DNA from: Rhabdornis inornatus | Taxonomy: Eukaryota > Chordata > Aves > Passeriformes > Rhabdornithidae | Direction: 5' to 3' | Length of the DNA stretch: 64,000 nucleotides | Assembly (NCBI GenBank): GCA_013397075.1 | Contig: VWZS01008172.1 | Coordinates: 962,972 to 1,026,971 of the forward strand | Shown: positions 1 to 10,961 of the stretch, in pieces | Position numbering within the stretch: the first letter of the stretch is position 1 | Layout: every line of letters begins with the position of its first letter | Program-made: the position numbers and the translations under genes | Notes under the pieces: model-generated | Seen by the model: only the letters and a program-made list of their open reading frames with translations | Database searches by the model: none | What the model was told of the DNA's origin: nothing

Positions 1-21
1 CAGAGCCTGAGGGGCACTGGG

Positions 22-315
22 ACCCTTCCCACTGCTGCTTCCCCCCAGGGCTCCGTGGGGAGGCTCTCAGGTCCCTGTTCTGGTGAGGGGCTCTTGGTGT
101 CCCCAGCCCGGACTCCCTGGTGGAGCAGGGCTGTCCACAGGGTCACCCCGCTGTGGCTGTGCCCAGCCAGGTTTGTGGGACACCCCTCACTTCCAGCCCT
201 GTGCCATGCTCTGACCCAGAGCCACACCCTCCCATAGGGGATTTCCCTGTGGCCAACTCCAGCTCCCCAACTGTCCCCACTGTCCCTGCCGTGTCACCTG
301 CCCTGGACAAGAGGA
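22..315. repeat. Diverged direct duplication, copy 1
   Basis: This stretch resembles 1722-2035 over its whole length. Shared landmarks in the same order include a GCTCC-TGGGAAGGCTC-like start, GGTGAGGGGCTC, GAGCAGGGCT, a GTGGCT..GCCCAGCC block, CCACCCTCCCA and GTCCCTGCCRTGTC. The copies differ at many positions, so the duplication is old. It does not look like CR1 and has no convincing exon. It could be a local duplication or two copies of an unrecognised repeat family. Confidence 0.7.
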
Positions 316-853
316 GTTCAGCTCCATCATATTCCCACTGGTAGCACTCAGATGCCCCAAGCCTTGCTGGTCCCTGCCCAGAGCCCCCCCCAGGCCTTTT
401 AGCCCCCCAGTCCAGCCATCCTTGGGGCCTCCATGGCCCCTGTGCTGATCCTCCCTCTCCTCACTATGGCTGGGCCAGGATGTCAGGTGTGGCAGGATGC
501 TGCTTGGCTGCTCTTCAGCCTAACAGAAAACTGAAAAAACACAAAAGACAGGAAAATGTGTAAATTAAACACCCCTGCACACAAATGCTAATGAGCTGGA
601 GCAGCTCCTTATAATTTGACCTGAGGCACTGGTGGATGAATCCAAGTGGAACCTTGAGGACGTTCAACCAGAAACTTTTTAGGTGATAAGAAGAAAATGG
701 GTTTATTCTGGGTTCTGGGTTATTCAGAAAATTTCTCACAGTAAGGGGAAAATGGATTATGTCTGAGGGAGAGCCTGGGAATACAGGGCTGGGAATATTC
801 AGAGGAAGGGGGGGTTGGGGAAGGGACAGGAATGGGAAAATGAGAGTGGGGGA

Positions 854-1145
854 GAATCAGAATCACAGGGTAGTTTCATTTGAAAGGTGCTTCAATGATC
901 ATCTCATCCCAACCCCCTGACATAGTCAGGGACACCTTCCCTATCCCAGCGTGTTCCAAGCCCCATCCAACCTGGCCCTGGACACTTCCAGGAATGGGGC
1001 AGCCACAGCTTCTCTGGGTGGCCTATGCCAGGGCCTCACCACCCTCACAGGGAAGAATTTCTCTCCAATATCCCATCTAACCCTGCCCTCTGTCAGTGGG
1101 AAGCCATTCCCTGTGGTCCTATCACTCCACGTCCTTGTGAAGAGA
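854..1145 (-). mobile_element. CR1 LINE 3' fragment
   Basis: The plus strand reads as the reverse complement of a CR1 3' end. It has AATCAGAATCACAGG, then the block with AAGCCCCATCCAACCTGGCC, CACTTCCAGGAATGGGGCAG and GCCTCACCACCCTCACAG. It is 5'-truncated, as is usual for this LINE. Confidence 0.85.
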
Positions 1146-1721
1146 AGGGGCTGGTGGCAGACAGGCAGTGCTCACCTGGCCAAGCCCTGCTCTCCTTCCC
1201 CAGGGCCTGTCCTGCCTCTGCATTAGAGGCTGTGCCCGGGTGTTTCCTGTGTCCCTCCCTGTCTGTGTTTGGGCACAGGTACACATGAGCTGCAGGCAAA
1301 CACAGCCTGGGCTGGCTGGGGGTGGAGGGAAAACAGAGTGTGGGGAGGACTAAGAGCAAGAGCGCAGGGTCCAGGCGTGGATCGTGATGGACTCGGGGTC
1401 TGCTGCATGTCCAGGGTGTGTCCCTGCCCGAGGTGGCAAGGCTGTGGGGCTGTGCCAGCCCTGAGCAGCCCGAGGGGAGGGTGGGGACGTGCCCTGGGCT
1501 GTGGGAGGGTGACTGGTGGCTCAGGGTGTTGGCTCTGCTGGTGTTAAGCAGGGTGTACAGCAGGGTGCCCCGGCACCTTGGGAATCCTGGGCTGGCTGGA
1601 CACGGAACAGGGAGCAGAAGCTGCTGGCTGGTGGATGAGGAAGGAGAAATCCCTGAATCCCCTTGGGAGCACTCACACGGGGCTGTCTGCCTGGTCAGGG
1701 CCACAGAGGGTGAGGGGGATG

Positions 1722-2035
1722 TGTGACCATTCCCACCAGTGCTGCCCCACAGGGGCTCCCTGGGAAGGCTCACAGGACCCCCAAGTGCTGGTGAGGGGCT
1801 CCTGGAGTCCCCCTGGAGTCCCCAGTCTGGGCTCCCTTGTAGAGCAGGGCTTTCCCCCAGCATTATCCCACCGTGGCTTTGCCCAGCCCAGTGCTGGGGA
1901 ACTCCTCAAAGCCCCGTGCCCTGCTCTGTCCCAGGGCTCCACCCTCCCAAGGGGTTTTCATTCTGGCCACCTCCAACTCCCCAAGCCCTAACATGCCCTT
2001 ATCGTCCCTGCCATGTCGCCTGCCCTGCTCCTGAT
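1722..2035. repeat. Diverged direct duplication, copy 2
   Basis: This is the partner of 22-315, lying 1.7 kb away in the same orientation. It shares the ordered blocks described for copy 1. The DNA between the copies (316-1721) contains a CR1 fragment and otherwise unique GC-rich sequence. Confidence 0.7.
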
Positions 2036-2547
2036 GGAGCCCCCAGTGCTGCCTGTTCTGTCTGTGTCCAGCTGGTATCAGCCTCACACCTGAGGCACAG
2101 GTGAGGCAGTTTTGGGGGGGCAGCAGCACTGGTCTTACTCTGGACAGGGAACAGGCAGTCAGAGGGACACATGTGCATCTGCTCCTCCTGGTCCTGTCCA
2201 AAGCAGAGCAGGAGCTGCCTTGGCACCATCTGCATTTCCACAGACAACGGGGGTCCTCAGCACTGGAATTCCTTCTGTGCTCTCTTGCTCTGACTGATCT
2301 CCAGTGATTCTGTGATTTGTGGTCACAACCTGTATGGCAGCCCAAGGTCCCTCATCTCCCAGCCATGGCTGACAGGGATGTGGCTGACAGGGATGTCCCT
2401 CCTGGAGCTGGGAGCACCCCAGTGGTGTGAGTAGCTCCAGGCACCCACCTGCCCTCTGTGATCCCGCTGTTTCCTCGGCCAGCAGGGCTCAGCCCCTGGA
2501 ACACGGTGCCTCCAGGCTGGGTCTGGCTCTGCCCACATCCATCAATA

Positions 2548-5500
2548 ATGCAGGAGAACCGGATCCCCCAGGTAACCCCATCCCTGCCCTGGCCGAACAG
2601 CAGCTCAAGGGTGGCTGCTGCTACAGTGCCCATGGATGAGGTGAGTGCCATAGTGGGGGATAGCCCAGGTTGGCTTGGAGGGATCTGCCAGGGGCTGCCC
2701 AGCTCGCTGGGGTCTCATCCAGCTCCTGGTGGTGCTGAGTGTGTGGTTCCTTCCCCCTCTATCCCGGCAGGCTGAGCAGGATATCAGCGTGCGAGCAGCT
2801 CTGGGACTCCACCAGGCAGCAGGTAGAGCTCAGGACATCCCTGAACCTTCCCCAGAACCCCCACACCAGGGAGCAAGGGGACAGGGTGGCAGCCACAGCT
2901 GTGGTGGCACTGGGACCAGTGGCCAAGCTGTTCTGGGCTGTGCTGGCAGGGACGGCCAGAGGGTGTCCTCCCCATCCCGGTGGCTCTGAGTCATAGCAGG
3001 AGGGCTCAGGAATGATGGGAAACCCTGGGATGTGGCTCCAGGCTGCAAGGGGGGCAGGACAGGGCTGGGACAGGTGGGGGTGACCCCCCACACCATCCCA
3101 CACTTGGTATTTTCAGGGCCAGGAGAGAGCTGGGTGGTCAGCAGTAAGGATCCTCTACAGCTGCTCTTCACTGGGAAGGAGCCCCAGGTGAGAGTTGCAG
3201 GACAGGGACATCCAGGGTATGAGGGTCCCTGGGGAACCAGGAGGGAGCAGGGGCTCTGTCCCACCCCCTGCCATGCCTGGGACCCTGATGAGAGCTGAGC
3301 TCTTGGGCTGATCCTGCCCTACGCCCCTACGGGCCCCTCCCTTGCAGGAGATTCCTGGGGGCTCCCAGAGAGCAGGGGAAGGGAGGGGGGTGTCTCCTCA
3401 CCCCTGCCCATGCCAGGCCGTCTGTGCCACCCCTGCCATCTCCATCCCAGCATGCCCAGGGGGTCTCTCCTTATCCCTGGCCATGCCAGGCCTTCTGTGC
3501 CACCCCTGCATCTCCATCCCAGCGTGCCCAGTGCCTCCTTGCCCTGCCCTGGTCATGCTGGGATAGGGGAAGCTGAACATTATCCCCCTCCCTCACACCA
3601 GGAGAGCTCCCTGGCTGTCGATGGTGTTTTCCACTTGGATGCAGGACAGGTACTGAGAGCCCCAAGTCCTCTGTCCCCAGCCGCATGAGCCAGGGCCATC
3701 TGCTCCATGCTGGCCATGCCATGCTGTGGCTGCCATGGCTGTGCTGTGCCGACCCTGCCCTGCTGGATATGTCTCTCCTTCCAGGAGAAGGTCCTGGAGT
3801 TGGCAAGACCCCAGCTGGCCCTGGTTCCCCTTGGCTACAGCATGTCCCTGCTGCTCTGGGATCCCCGTGGCCCTGGGACACAGCTGCCCTTACAGAGTGT
3901 CATCTGGCAGGTGAGGGCACAGGGCACAGGTGGCAGGGAGAGGGCTCCTGTGCAGTGCTGGGCTCCTGGGTCACCCAACAGACCCTGATCCCACCAGGGA
4001 GGGGCTGAGATCCAGCCACGGGTCCTGGGAACCAACAGCTCCCAGCTTGTCCACAGGTGATCAACACCATCTTCCAAGAACTGGAGGCCTTGGGGAATGA
4101 CACACGGAGCCTGCAGATGGTCAGTCTGGTCCAGGTAGGGCAGGAGCAGGGCAGGATGTCCTGGCATGAGGGTCTCATTCCCTCTCTGCCACTGCCCAGA
4201 CCCTGCTGTGCCAAAAGCACATATTGCCCTGTACTGGCATCCAATCCCCTCTTCCAGAGGGTGACCAGGGACTGGAGACCTTTGGATTCCAGGTGTTCTC
4301 ACCTCTTTCCAGGATTTCCCAGATGTGGGAAGCCTTAGCAGCCCACAGAGCATCTCCTGGGCTCCAGCAGAATGGTGGGATCAGGGGAGCTCTAACCCCT
4401 TCCTGCTCCCATCACAGCTGGGCTTTCTGGGCCAGTCACTGCTCCCTGTGGCCTGAAGGTCCCTCCAGTGTGGTCTTGATCTGCACAGGAGTGATGCCAG
4501 CTCCTGCCACTGGGCTGGGTCCTGCCCTTTGGCTCTGGGATGCTGCCAGGGATCTGATAAGCTCCACACAGGGCTCTGCCCTTCCCTGGTTCCAGGGCTG
4601 GAAAAGCTGGGAGTTACCCCAAAATCAGCCTTTCTCAAGCCTCGTCTGTGCATGGTCACGAGCAGTGTGTGCCCCTGGTGAGTGTAGGATGCCAGCAGCC
4701 CCCTTTTCCTGCCCCCCTGCCTAATGCAGCCCCCTCATTCCAGGTCAGCATCCATGACAAAGCCTGGGATCTGCTCCGTCCTGATGGCCGAGCCCTGCAA
4801 GTGATGGATGTGGCACCCCTGGGCCTGTAGGTACCTGATGCCCCATGGATGAGCAGATGCTCCTGGGGGCTGGTACCCCAACATCAGGAGCGGGGCTGGG
4901 CAGGGAGCATGGTACCCAGCCACAGCATGGCCAGGGGTGTTCCTCAGCGACTCTAGGGGGTGGATGTGACCCTCTTTGCTTGGCCTTGTCTCCCTCTGCT
5001 TCCAGGATGGTGGAGGAGGCAACGGAAATGGCTGTGCCTGATGCCCAGGCTGCCATCAGTGCCTATGCCAGGGGGCTGGCTGCCATCCCAGCGTTGTTCC
5101 AGGGCTGTGCTCAGCAGCCCCTCACAGACGGGTGCTCAGCTGTGCAGGGGTGAGGGATTTGGCCCAGATCCCACAGGCTGGGAAGGACTGGGCCATGGGG
5201 TGCTGGGGCTGGCTCTGCTGCAGCCCCACTCCCACACTGGCCTCTCCCCAGGGCTGGAAGCCTCTTCACTCTCACCGTGGAGCGAGAGCTGGAGGGTGGC
5301 AGGCGCCAGCGCTCGGCCCTCAGGATCCTGGTGTCCCCAGGGGCCACCATGCCCTGCCCCAGGCTGTACGTACGGGCACTGAGCCGTGTTCCCATCCCAG
5401 CACACCCCTGTGCCTGCTATGGGTCAGGGAATTCCATTCCTGGAGGTGAAGCAGGAGGGACACCCCAGTGGGAGCCCATGGCTGGGAACCAAGGGGGTGT

Positions 5501-7684
5501 CACCATTCCTTGGGTACATGGGTGGCCAACCCATTCTTGGGTTCCTGTGGTGTGGAGCCCTCTCCTGGGCTGTCTCTCCCCATGTGCAGGGAGTGCAGGG
5601 AACCTGGTGCTGTCTGCCTTCCCTGGATCGTGGAGCGGCTGCTGGAGGGGAACAGCCTGACCTTCCTGCTGCTGTGTGTGTCACTGCCAGGTAGCCCCTG
5701 GGACTGGGACACACTCTGGATGCCCCTTTCCTGAGGATTGCCCCTACCCTGCCCCGTACCTGGCACTCAGTCCCTGGCTGCTGCCTGGGGACACCTGCAG
5801 CCACTGGAAGCTGGACACCAGCTCCACTCACCTCCATCACACCGGGACCCCCTGTGCTGGTGGCCCCCCATGGCCCCTGCCCAGGGCTTGCTGTTGTCCC
5901 AGACACCTCCAGAGAGGAGATCCTGGGAGCTCTGGGACTGGCTGAGAGGGTGAAGGGGCTGGCCAAGACCATCTCTGCCACCCTCTGGGACCCTGAGGAG
6001 GAGATCGCGGCACGCCGGAGGGAGATCCGAGGGCTGCGGATGGAGCTGATGGCTGGATCCGGCCTCCCTGAGCAGAGGACAGCTGTGGCCCAGCTGCAGA
6101 GGGCCCTGAGGGAGCTGCAGGTGGGGAATGCCCCTGGATCCATGGGATTGAATCCCTGGAACCATCCCCTGAATCCCTGGATCCATGGGACTGGGATGGC
6201 ACTCATTCCCTGAGCTGGGTAAGGTGCAGGCTCTTGACCCATCCTGGTGTCAGGACTCTTGTCCAGCCCTGAGGGCAGGGGCTGAAGCTGCCCCAGGGGT
6301 GAGATGTGTCCCTGGAGCTATGTCAGGCCTAGAGGTCTGAAACACCCCAACAATGGACCTCCAGTTCCCCTTTTCCAGGTGCTGAAGAGTCGAAGGTGGG
6401 AGAAAAAGCAGGCAGTGACAAGTGAGATGCACCAGCCCAGTGCTGAGGTGGGCAGAGGCCAGGCCAGGCCCCTTCATCCAGGGACAGTCTGGCCCAGGAA
6501 AAGTCCTGGATCCCAGCTGTGTCCCTGTCACATCTTCTCTGACAGGATCAGGTCTCTGCAGGGAATACCGCACCAGGCCAGCAGCCTGGGACCCAGACAC
6601 CCCCGACCAGTGCCAGCCTGGAGCCAGCAGAGCCAGAGCATGGGGCCAGGCACGCATCCCACAACTGGGTGGAGGATATGTGGGCACAGAGCATGGCTTT
6701 ACATGGTGGGAAAGGCCTCACTCTCCATCTGAACGTCCTTTGTCAGCCCCCCCATGTCACACTCATCCTCCTCCCCTGTCCCCACACAGCAGGATGGGGC
6801 AACAGCAGAAGCCAGGGAGGGGAAAATCGAGCTCTGGCCAGCACAGGGCAGGGGCTGCTGGAGGTGCCATCCCAGAGCAAAGTGTCACAGCCACAGCCAC
6901 GGCCCGGGTGTGACAGCGTGAGTGGGACAGGGTGACAGGGTCCCTGTGCAGGGCCAGCTCTGCGCTGCCAGCACTGGCTCCTGGTGCCACCTGAGCCCAC
7001 TCTGCTCTCCTCCAGGCAGGGAGGCAGTGCCAGCTGTGCCCATCCCCGGAGGTGCAGCGTGCCCTGGCCAGGGCACAGCGGCAGCGGCTGCGGGCTCAGC
7101 ACTGCCAGCAGCTCCAGCAGGAGCTCAGGGCTGCTGCCATGCCAGCCCAGGACCACAGCGGGGAGGTGGGCACAGGCACTGCGAGCTCCAGCCTCTCCTC
7201 CCCTGGAACTGCTCTCCCTGGTGCAGCCCAAGGGAGCAGGGACACCCCAGACATGCCCTGACCTTGTCCCTGTCCCCCACAGTGGGGCACAGAGCGGTGG
7301 CAGCGGGAGGTGACCGCGCTGGGCCTGAGCCTGGAGGCAGCGCTGCGGGAGCGGGAGGCGGCCGAGTGGGATCTGGAGGCCCTGCTGCACAGTCACCGCC
7401 AGAAGATGCAGGCCTGCAGGCAGCACCTGCTGCAGGTGAGCAGGCAGGGCTGGGAACAGCTCTTCCGGCCGTGCCAGGGCTGTGCCAGAGCGCCCCCGGG
7501 CATCCCGCAGGTGCTCCGGGACCAGCAGCGCCTGGCAGAGGAGCAGCGGGAGGCCCTGGAGCGCCGGCACCGGGCGCTGCTGCAGGAGGTGCTCCGGGAC
7601 GCTGTGGAACTCGCCGAGCACAACCAGCACCTGCGGGATGCCCGACGGGCAGGCACGGCCGATGGCAGCACACAGACCCCCTGA
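2548..7684 (+). CDS. Kinesin-like coiled-coil protein with a degenerate motor domain (17 exons, 653 aa)
   Basis: Exons read by hand: 2548-2640, 2771-2822, 3117-3187, 3602-3649, 3785-3910, 4057-4134, 4744-4826, 5006-5149, 5252-5365, 5590-5690, 5903-6120, 6379-6447, 6546-6705, 6790-6917, 7016-7165, 7283-7435 and 7511-7684. All junctions are AG/GT and every phase joins without a stop, so the gene looks intact. Residues about 20-320 follow a kinesin motor fold: GVFHLD, then GYSMSLLLWDPRGPGT (105-120) where kinesins have GYN..FAYGQTGSGKT, then VSIHDKAWDLL, SLFTLTVE (235-242), GNSLTFLLLCVS and LAERVKG. The P-loop lysine is replaced (T120), switch I NxxSSRSH is absent, and switch II DLAGSE reads as SPGAT. 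ATP-driven motility is therefore unlikely. Residues about 320-376 and 500-645 are Glu/Arg/Leu/Gln-rich and probably coiled coil. The start is the first ATG in an upstream-open frame, so a further 5' exon is possible. Orthology is not established; CCDC78 or another kinesin-derived coiled-coil family are candidates. Confidence 0.82.
3408..3552. repeat. Two-copy tandem repeat, about 73 bp
   Basis: Two near-identical units (3408-3480 and 3481-3552) each run from CCATGCCAGGCC through TGTGCCACCCCTGC and ATCTCCATCCCAGC. They lie in intron 3 of the kinesin-like gene. The reading frames through the units do not join to the neighbouring exons. Confidence 0.85.
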
Positions 7685-7910
7685 GCCACGCCCAGGGCGT
7701 CGAGACACTGGGTCCCTGCGCACCCCTCCCTGCACCGAGCCACCAGCGATGCCATGAGACCGGCCAGCCCCAAGCACATGAGTTATCCCAGGCACAGCCC
7801 ACTCAGGCTGGTGCTCCCGAGGGAAACCCTGCGCGGTGCTGGGAACCTGCCTGTGGGGGCACAGGCTCAGCCTGGAGGGAGGGCTGGCAGCCCCCAGCTG
7901 TGGCCACATG

Positions 7911-7916
7911 TAATAA
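7911..7916 (+). other. Polyadenylation signal of the kinesin-like gene
   Basis: An AATAAA hexamer lies about 230 bases after the stop codon at 7684, followed by GT-rich sequence. It is the natural 3' end of the plus-strand gene. The next gene, SLC35A4, converges from the other side. Confidence 0.6.
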
Positions 7917-8062
7917 AGTGTGTGCCCTCCACCCATGAGTGTTGTCAGTCTCGGACACACCCTTGGCCCCCAAACCTGTCCCAAGGGCAACAGCCACCAA
8001 CCCACAGGACGGGCAGACACAGGACAGACAGGACAGACACACGGATGCTGTTGAACCGCAGC

Positions 8063-8068
8063 TTTAAT
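8063..8068 (-). other. Variant polyadenylation signal of SLC35A4
   Basis: The minus strand reads ATTAAA about 845 bases beyond the SLC35A4 stop, the commonest variant signal. This would give a 3' UTR of roughly 0.85 kb that contains a CR1 fragment. Transcript data would be needed to confirm it. Confidence 0.45.
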
Positions 8069-8428
8069 ATCCCGGGTGGCCTTTGCCTGCCAGAACCTTG
8101 GTACAAATTTGGGGGACATCCCCCTTTTGGGGAGCAGGTGAAAGTTCCCACATGCCCCAGTCCCTGTCTGCTCTGCAGAGACACTGTGCCCAGGAAGGGG
8201 AAATGGGCCCTGAGGACAGCAGGGCTCCGGCAGGGGCTAGGCTGGAAAACTGGAGAGGCCCAGGGAAGCAGCACCAGGAAGACTAGGGATCAAGCAGCAT
8301 CCATGGAAGCTGAAACAGCTGGGCTGCCATGCTGGGCTGGCAGGAGGTGCAGCAGGGCCAATTACTGCCAGAGCATTCCCAGGCCACTGTGGTGTGGGGA
8401 AGCAGCTTGAGGACACGAGACAGTCCCA

Positions 8429-8655
8429 GAAATCACGTTGATGGGAAAAGACCACCGAGACCATCAAGTCAATCCTGTAACCCAACATCACCCTGTCAAC
8501 TAAACCATGGCATTAAGTGCCACGTGCAGTCCTTAAACACTCCCAGTGATGGTAACTGCACCACCTTCCTGGGCAGCCCCTTCCAATGTTTAACCATCCC
8601 TTCTGTGAAGAAATTATTCCTAAGGTCCAACCTGAACCTCTCCAGGCACATCCTG
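8429..8655 (-). mobile_element. CR1 LINE 3' fragment in the presumed SLC35A4 3' UTR
   Basis: The plus strand is reverse-complement CR1: GACCATCAAGTC, AACCCAACATCACC, ACTCCCAGTGATGG, TGGGCAGCCCCTTCCAATG and GTGAAGAAATT. The LINE has the same orientation as SLC35A4, so it would be carried in sense in that mRNA. Confidence 0.85.
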
Positions 8656-8910
8656 AGGCTATGAGACATGCACATGGGGTTCAGGACCCCCCCGAAGGCT
8701 GGGCATGCCTGATCCCATAGGAACCCCATGGCACAGAGCCTGGCTGGACTGGAGCAGGGCACAGTTTCCCTGTGGAAGCAGGGACAGGCTGCTCTCCCTC
8801 TGAGCGCTGCTCCTCAGGGGGTCCTTGGAGCTGTGCAGGCACACACCAGGAATGATTCCAGCCCTGAGGAAGGGCTGAGGCTGCCCAGACATGTGGGAGA
8901 AAGGCAGTGA

Positions 8911-9858
8911 CTATGTGACTCCATAGTACAGGTACACAGCCAGGCCAATGCATGCCACGGCCATGAAGAAGAGAAGGGTGAGCTGCAGGTTGAAGAGGGC
9001 AACAGAGAGGAGAGCGTTGACGAGGATGGAGCAGGAGATAACAAAGAGCCTGGTGATGTTGCTGCTGTGCTTCATCACCACGGACATGATGAGGCCATTC
9101 AGAGCCTGGCTGAGCACGACCAGCAGCACCCACGGGGAGAAGCCCTCCAGGAACCCTCCCTCTGTGCTGCTCCACACGGAGCCCATCAGGTTGAGCAGGA
9201 CCCCAAAGAAGTACAGGAAAATGTTCTGGAGACTGAGGGGCAGCGCCTGGCTTTTCAGGATGGCTTCGGTGTAGACAGCAGAGAGGCCAGAGATGAGGCA
9301 GTACACAGAGAGCAGCAGCAGCCCCACGGGTGTGATGTGCAGGCGCATCCCGCCAGGGTCCCCGTGTCCCCGCAGCCCCCCGCAGCTGTAGGAGACACCG
9401 GCGGCCAGCAGCAGCAGCAGGGCCAGCCAGCGGCGCGCTCCCAGGCGCCGGCGCAGCAGGAGGCTGTAGAGCAGCGCCGTGCTGACGATCTTCAGGTTAC
9501 TGAGCACCTGGAAGGTGCTGGGGTCCATGAAGAGCTGCATGTGCACCACCAGGTTGTTGTTGGCAGCGTAGAGCAGGGCAGAGAGGGCGAAGGGCGCGGC
9601 GTGATGCCAGGACAGCGCCGCTCCCAGCTGCTCCTGTGCCCCTGCCAGCAGGAACAGCAGGGACAGCGCCAGCTTGGTCAGCTCCACGAGGACCACCACG
9701 GATGTGGAGCTGAAGGGGATGGCCCCATCCACCTTGCAGAGGGTCAGGAGGGGGGCGTGAGAGCCGTAGATGGCCACAGACAGCAGCAGCATCAGTGCCC
9801 ACAGCCCTCTCTGGAGCAGCCTGTTGGCAGAGCCAGCAGCATTCCCAAACATCCCCAT
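8911..9858 (-). CDS. SLC35A4: SLC35A4 nucleotide-sugar transporter family protein (315 aa)
   Basis: This single uninterrupted coding exon gives a hydrophobic 315-residue protein, compared with about 324 in human. It belongs to the SLC35A family of Golgi/ER nucleotide-sugar transporters; the human protein has been linked to CDP-ribitol transport. Recognisable blocks include YGSHAPLLTLC, FALSALLYAANNNLV, MDPSTFQVLSNLKI, HITPVGLLLL, YCLISGLSAVYTE, QNIFLYFFGVLLNL, SQALNGLIMSVVMKH and a C-terminal LYYG. About ten membrane segments are visible by eye. The start at 9858 is the first true ATG (G at -3, G at +4). The frame upstream opens only with GTG. A possible splice acceptor lies upstream near 9913. 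The gene lies downstream of a microprotein ORF on the same strand, presumably on the same mRNA. Confidence 0.97.
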   Translation of the reverse strand: MGMFGNAAGSANRLLQRGLWALMLLLSVAIYGSHAPLLTLCKVDGAIPFSSTSVVVLVELTKLALSLLFLLAGAQEQLGAALSWHHAAPFALSALLYAANNNLVVHMQLFMDPSTFQVLSNLKIVSTALLYSLLLRRRLGARRWLALLLLLAAGVSYSCGGLRGHGDPGGMRLHITPVGLLLLSVYCLISGLSAVYTEAILKSQALPLSLQNIFLYFFGVLLNLMGSVWSSTEGGFLEGFSPWVLLVVLSQALNGLIMSVVMKHSSNITRLFVISCSILVNALLSVALFNLQLTLLFFMAVACIGLAVYLYYGVT

Positions 9859-10375
9859 TTCCAGCACGAGTGAGCTGCTGCCAGTGTAGAGAGGCCAGAC
9901 AGACTCTCACCCTGCAACACTGAAGAGACCAAATACCAAGAATTTAATGAGCCTGATTCAAGCAGGATGTTCCGTGCAACATTTGTGATGCAGCAGGAGA
10001 GCAGGGTGTTGTCTCTCGTTAGGAGGAGAACTACAAGCCTTCCTGAGAAGCCACACAAAGCACATTGCCAGGGCACACCGGGCACAGCAGCCCCTCAGTC
10101 CACAGGGGCACAAGGAAAGGTAAGGGGAAAAGGCAGCTGGCAGCCCCCCAGTGCTCTCAAGCTGCTGGGGGCTAGTGCAGTGATCACTGCTGCCATGATG
10201 CCCAACGAACACCCATCCCCAGCCCCCTGATGTGTCGCAGTGCTGTGGTGCAAAGCCCTTTTCCAGGGAAAAGAAGGGTGCAGGTGATGTGCCTCCCAGA
10301 GCCCTGGGGGTGCTCTGTGCCTGCTACCTAAGGAGCACCGTTCCTGCAGTCCCTGCTGCCTCCGGGCTCTGCTCG

Positions 10376-10961
10376 CTAGTCCCGACCTTTTTTCAGTGAA
10401 TTCACATAGTCCCGAATCGTCTTCTCAACGTTGGGCACGGCGTAGTTCTGGGCAGCATATATCCCCGTGCAGGTGCCGGCCACGAAGCCCAGGACGGCAG
10501 AGAAGCGGAGCTTAGCTACCAGGTATCCCGCCAGGAAGCCTTTGAGAAAGGGCGATGCCAGCAGCGATCCGTCCTGAGGGGAGAGCACAGTGAATGAGGC
10601 ACGGCCGGGCGGGTTCGGGGAGGGGGCGACACAGGACGTGCCCCAGGGGTGAGTTGTGAGTTGTTTTTTTCCCTGGGATTTTTTTTTCCCCCCCCACCAG
10701 TCCCTCTCAGAGGGGGAGGCCGGGCGGCCGGCCCCGAGCACGTTACCTGCCCCACGCCGGCCTGCACCTCGTCCTCCACCCTACGCTGCAGGCTCTCCAG
10801 CTGCCCCTTCAGGAAGGCGAGGTCCTTCAGCTTAGGCAGCGAGTCCTGCAGGAAACACGGAGGTGATTCTTGTCCCCCCGCGGGAGGAACCAGCGCGACC
10901 GTCCCAAAGCCCCGGCAGCTCCTCAGCCCCGGCTCTCCCCGCTCACCTTATCGTCCGCCAT
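10376..10961 (-). CDS. SLC35A4: SLC35A4 upstream-ORF microprotein (103 aa, three exons)
   Basis: Coding exons on the minus strand are 10961-10947 (MADDK), 10845-10747 and 10573-10376. All have GT-AG junctions with phase 0 joins. The product is 103 residues, the same length as the human microprotein from the SLC35A4 5' leader, which is described as an inner mitochondrial membrane protein. An N-terminal charged, coiled-coil-like segment (LKDLAFLKGQLESLQRRVED) is followed by a membrane region rich in Gly/Ala/Val (PFLKGFLAGYLVAKL, AVLGFVAGTCTGIYAAQ) and the C-terminal AVPNVEKTIRDYV. The stop at 10376 lies about 520 bases before the SLC35A4 ATG, so the two frames do not overlap. Its start codon sits in the first exon, at the edge of the CpG promoter. 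Conservation from human to bird supports a real protein rather than a regulatory uORF only. Confidence 0.95.

Noticed and set aside
1093..1863. 256-codon minus-strand ORF
   Set aside because: It overlaps a CR1 fragment and one copy of a non-coding duplication, with Ser/Pro-rich chance composition and no family match.
3348..3382. Possible extra exon of the kinesin-like gene after a CAG acceptor
   Set aside because: No GT donor in a usable phase follows, and the neighbouring exons already join in phase without it.
6743..8119. 458-codon minus-strand ORF
   Set aside because: It is antisense to the last exons and 3' UTR of the kinesin-like gene. The frame is open because of GC bias, and there are no splice or domain signals of its own.
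9859..9867. SLC35A4 start three codons upstream at 9867
   Set aside because: That codon is GTG. The first ATG, with a good context, is at 9858.
9067..9873. 268-codon plus-strand ORF
   Set aside because: It is the antisense shadow of the SLC35A4 exon, Gln/Glu/Arg-rich as expected from the reverse complement of a Leu/Ala-rich gene.
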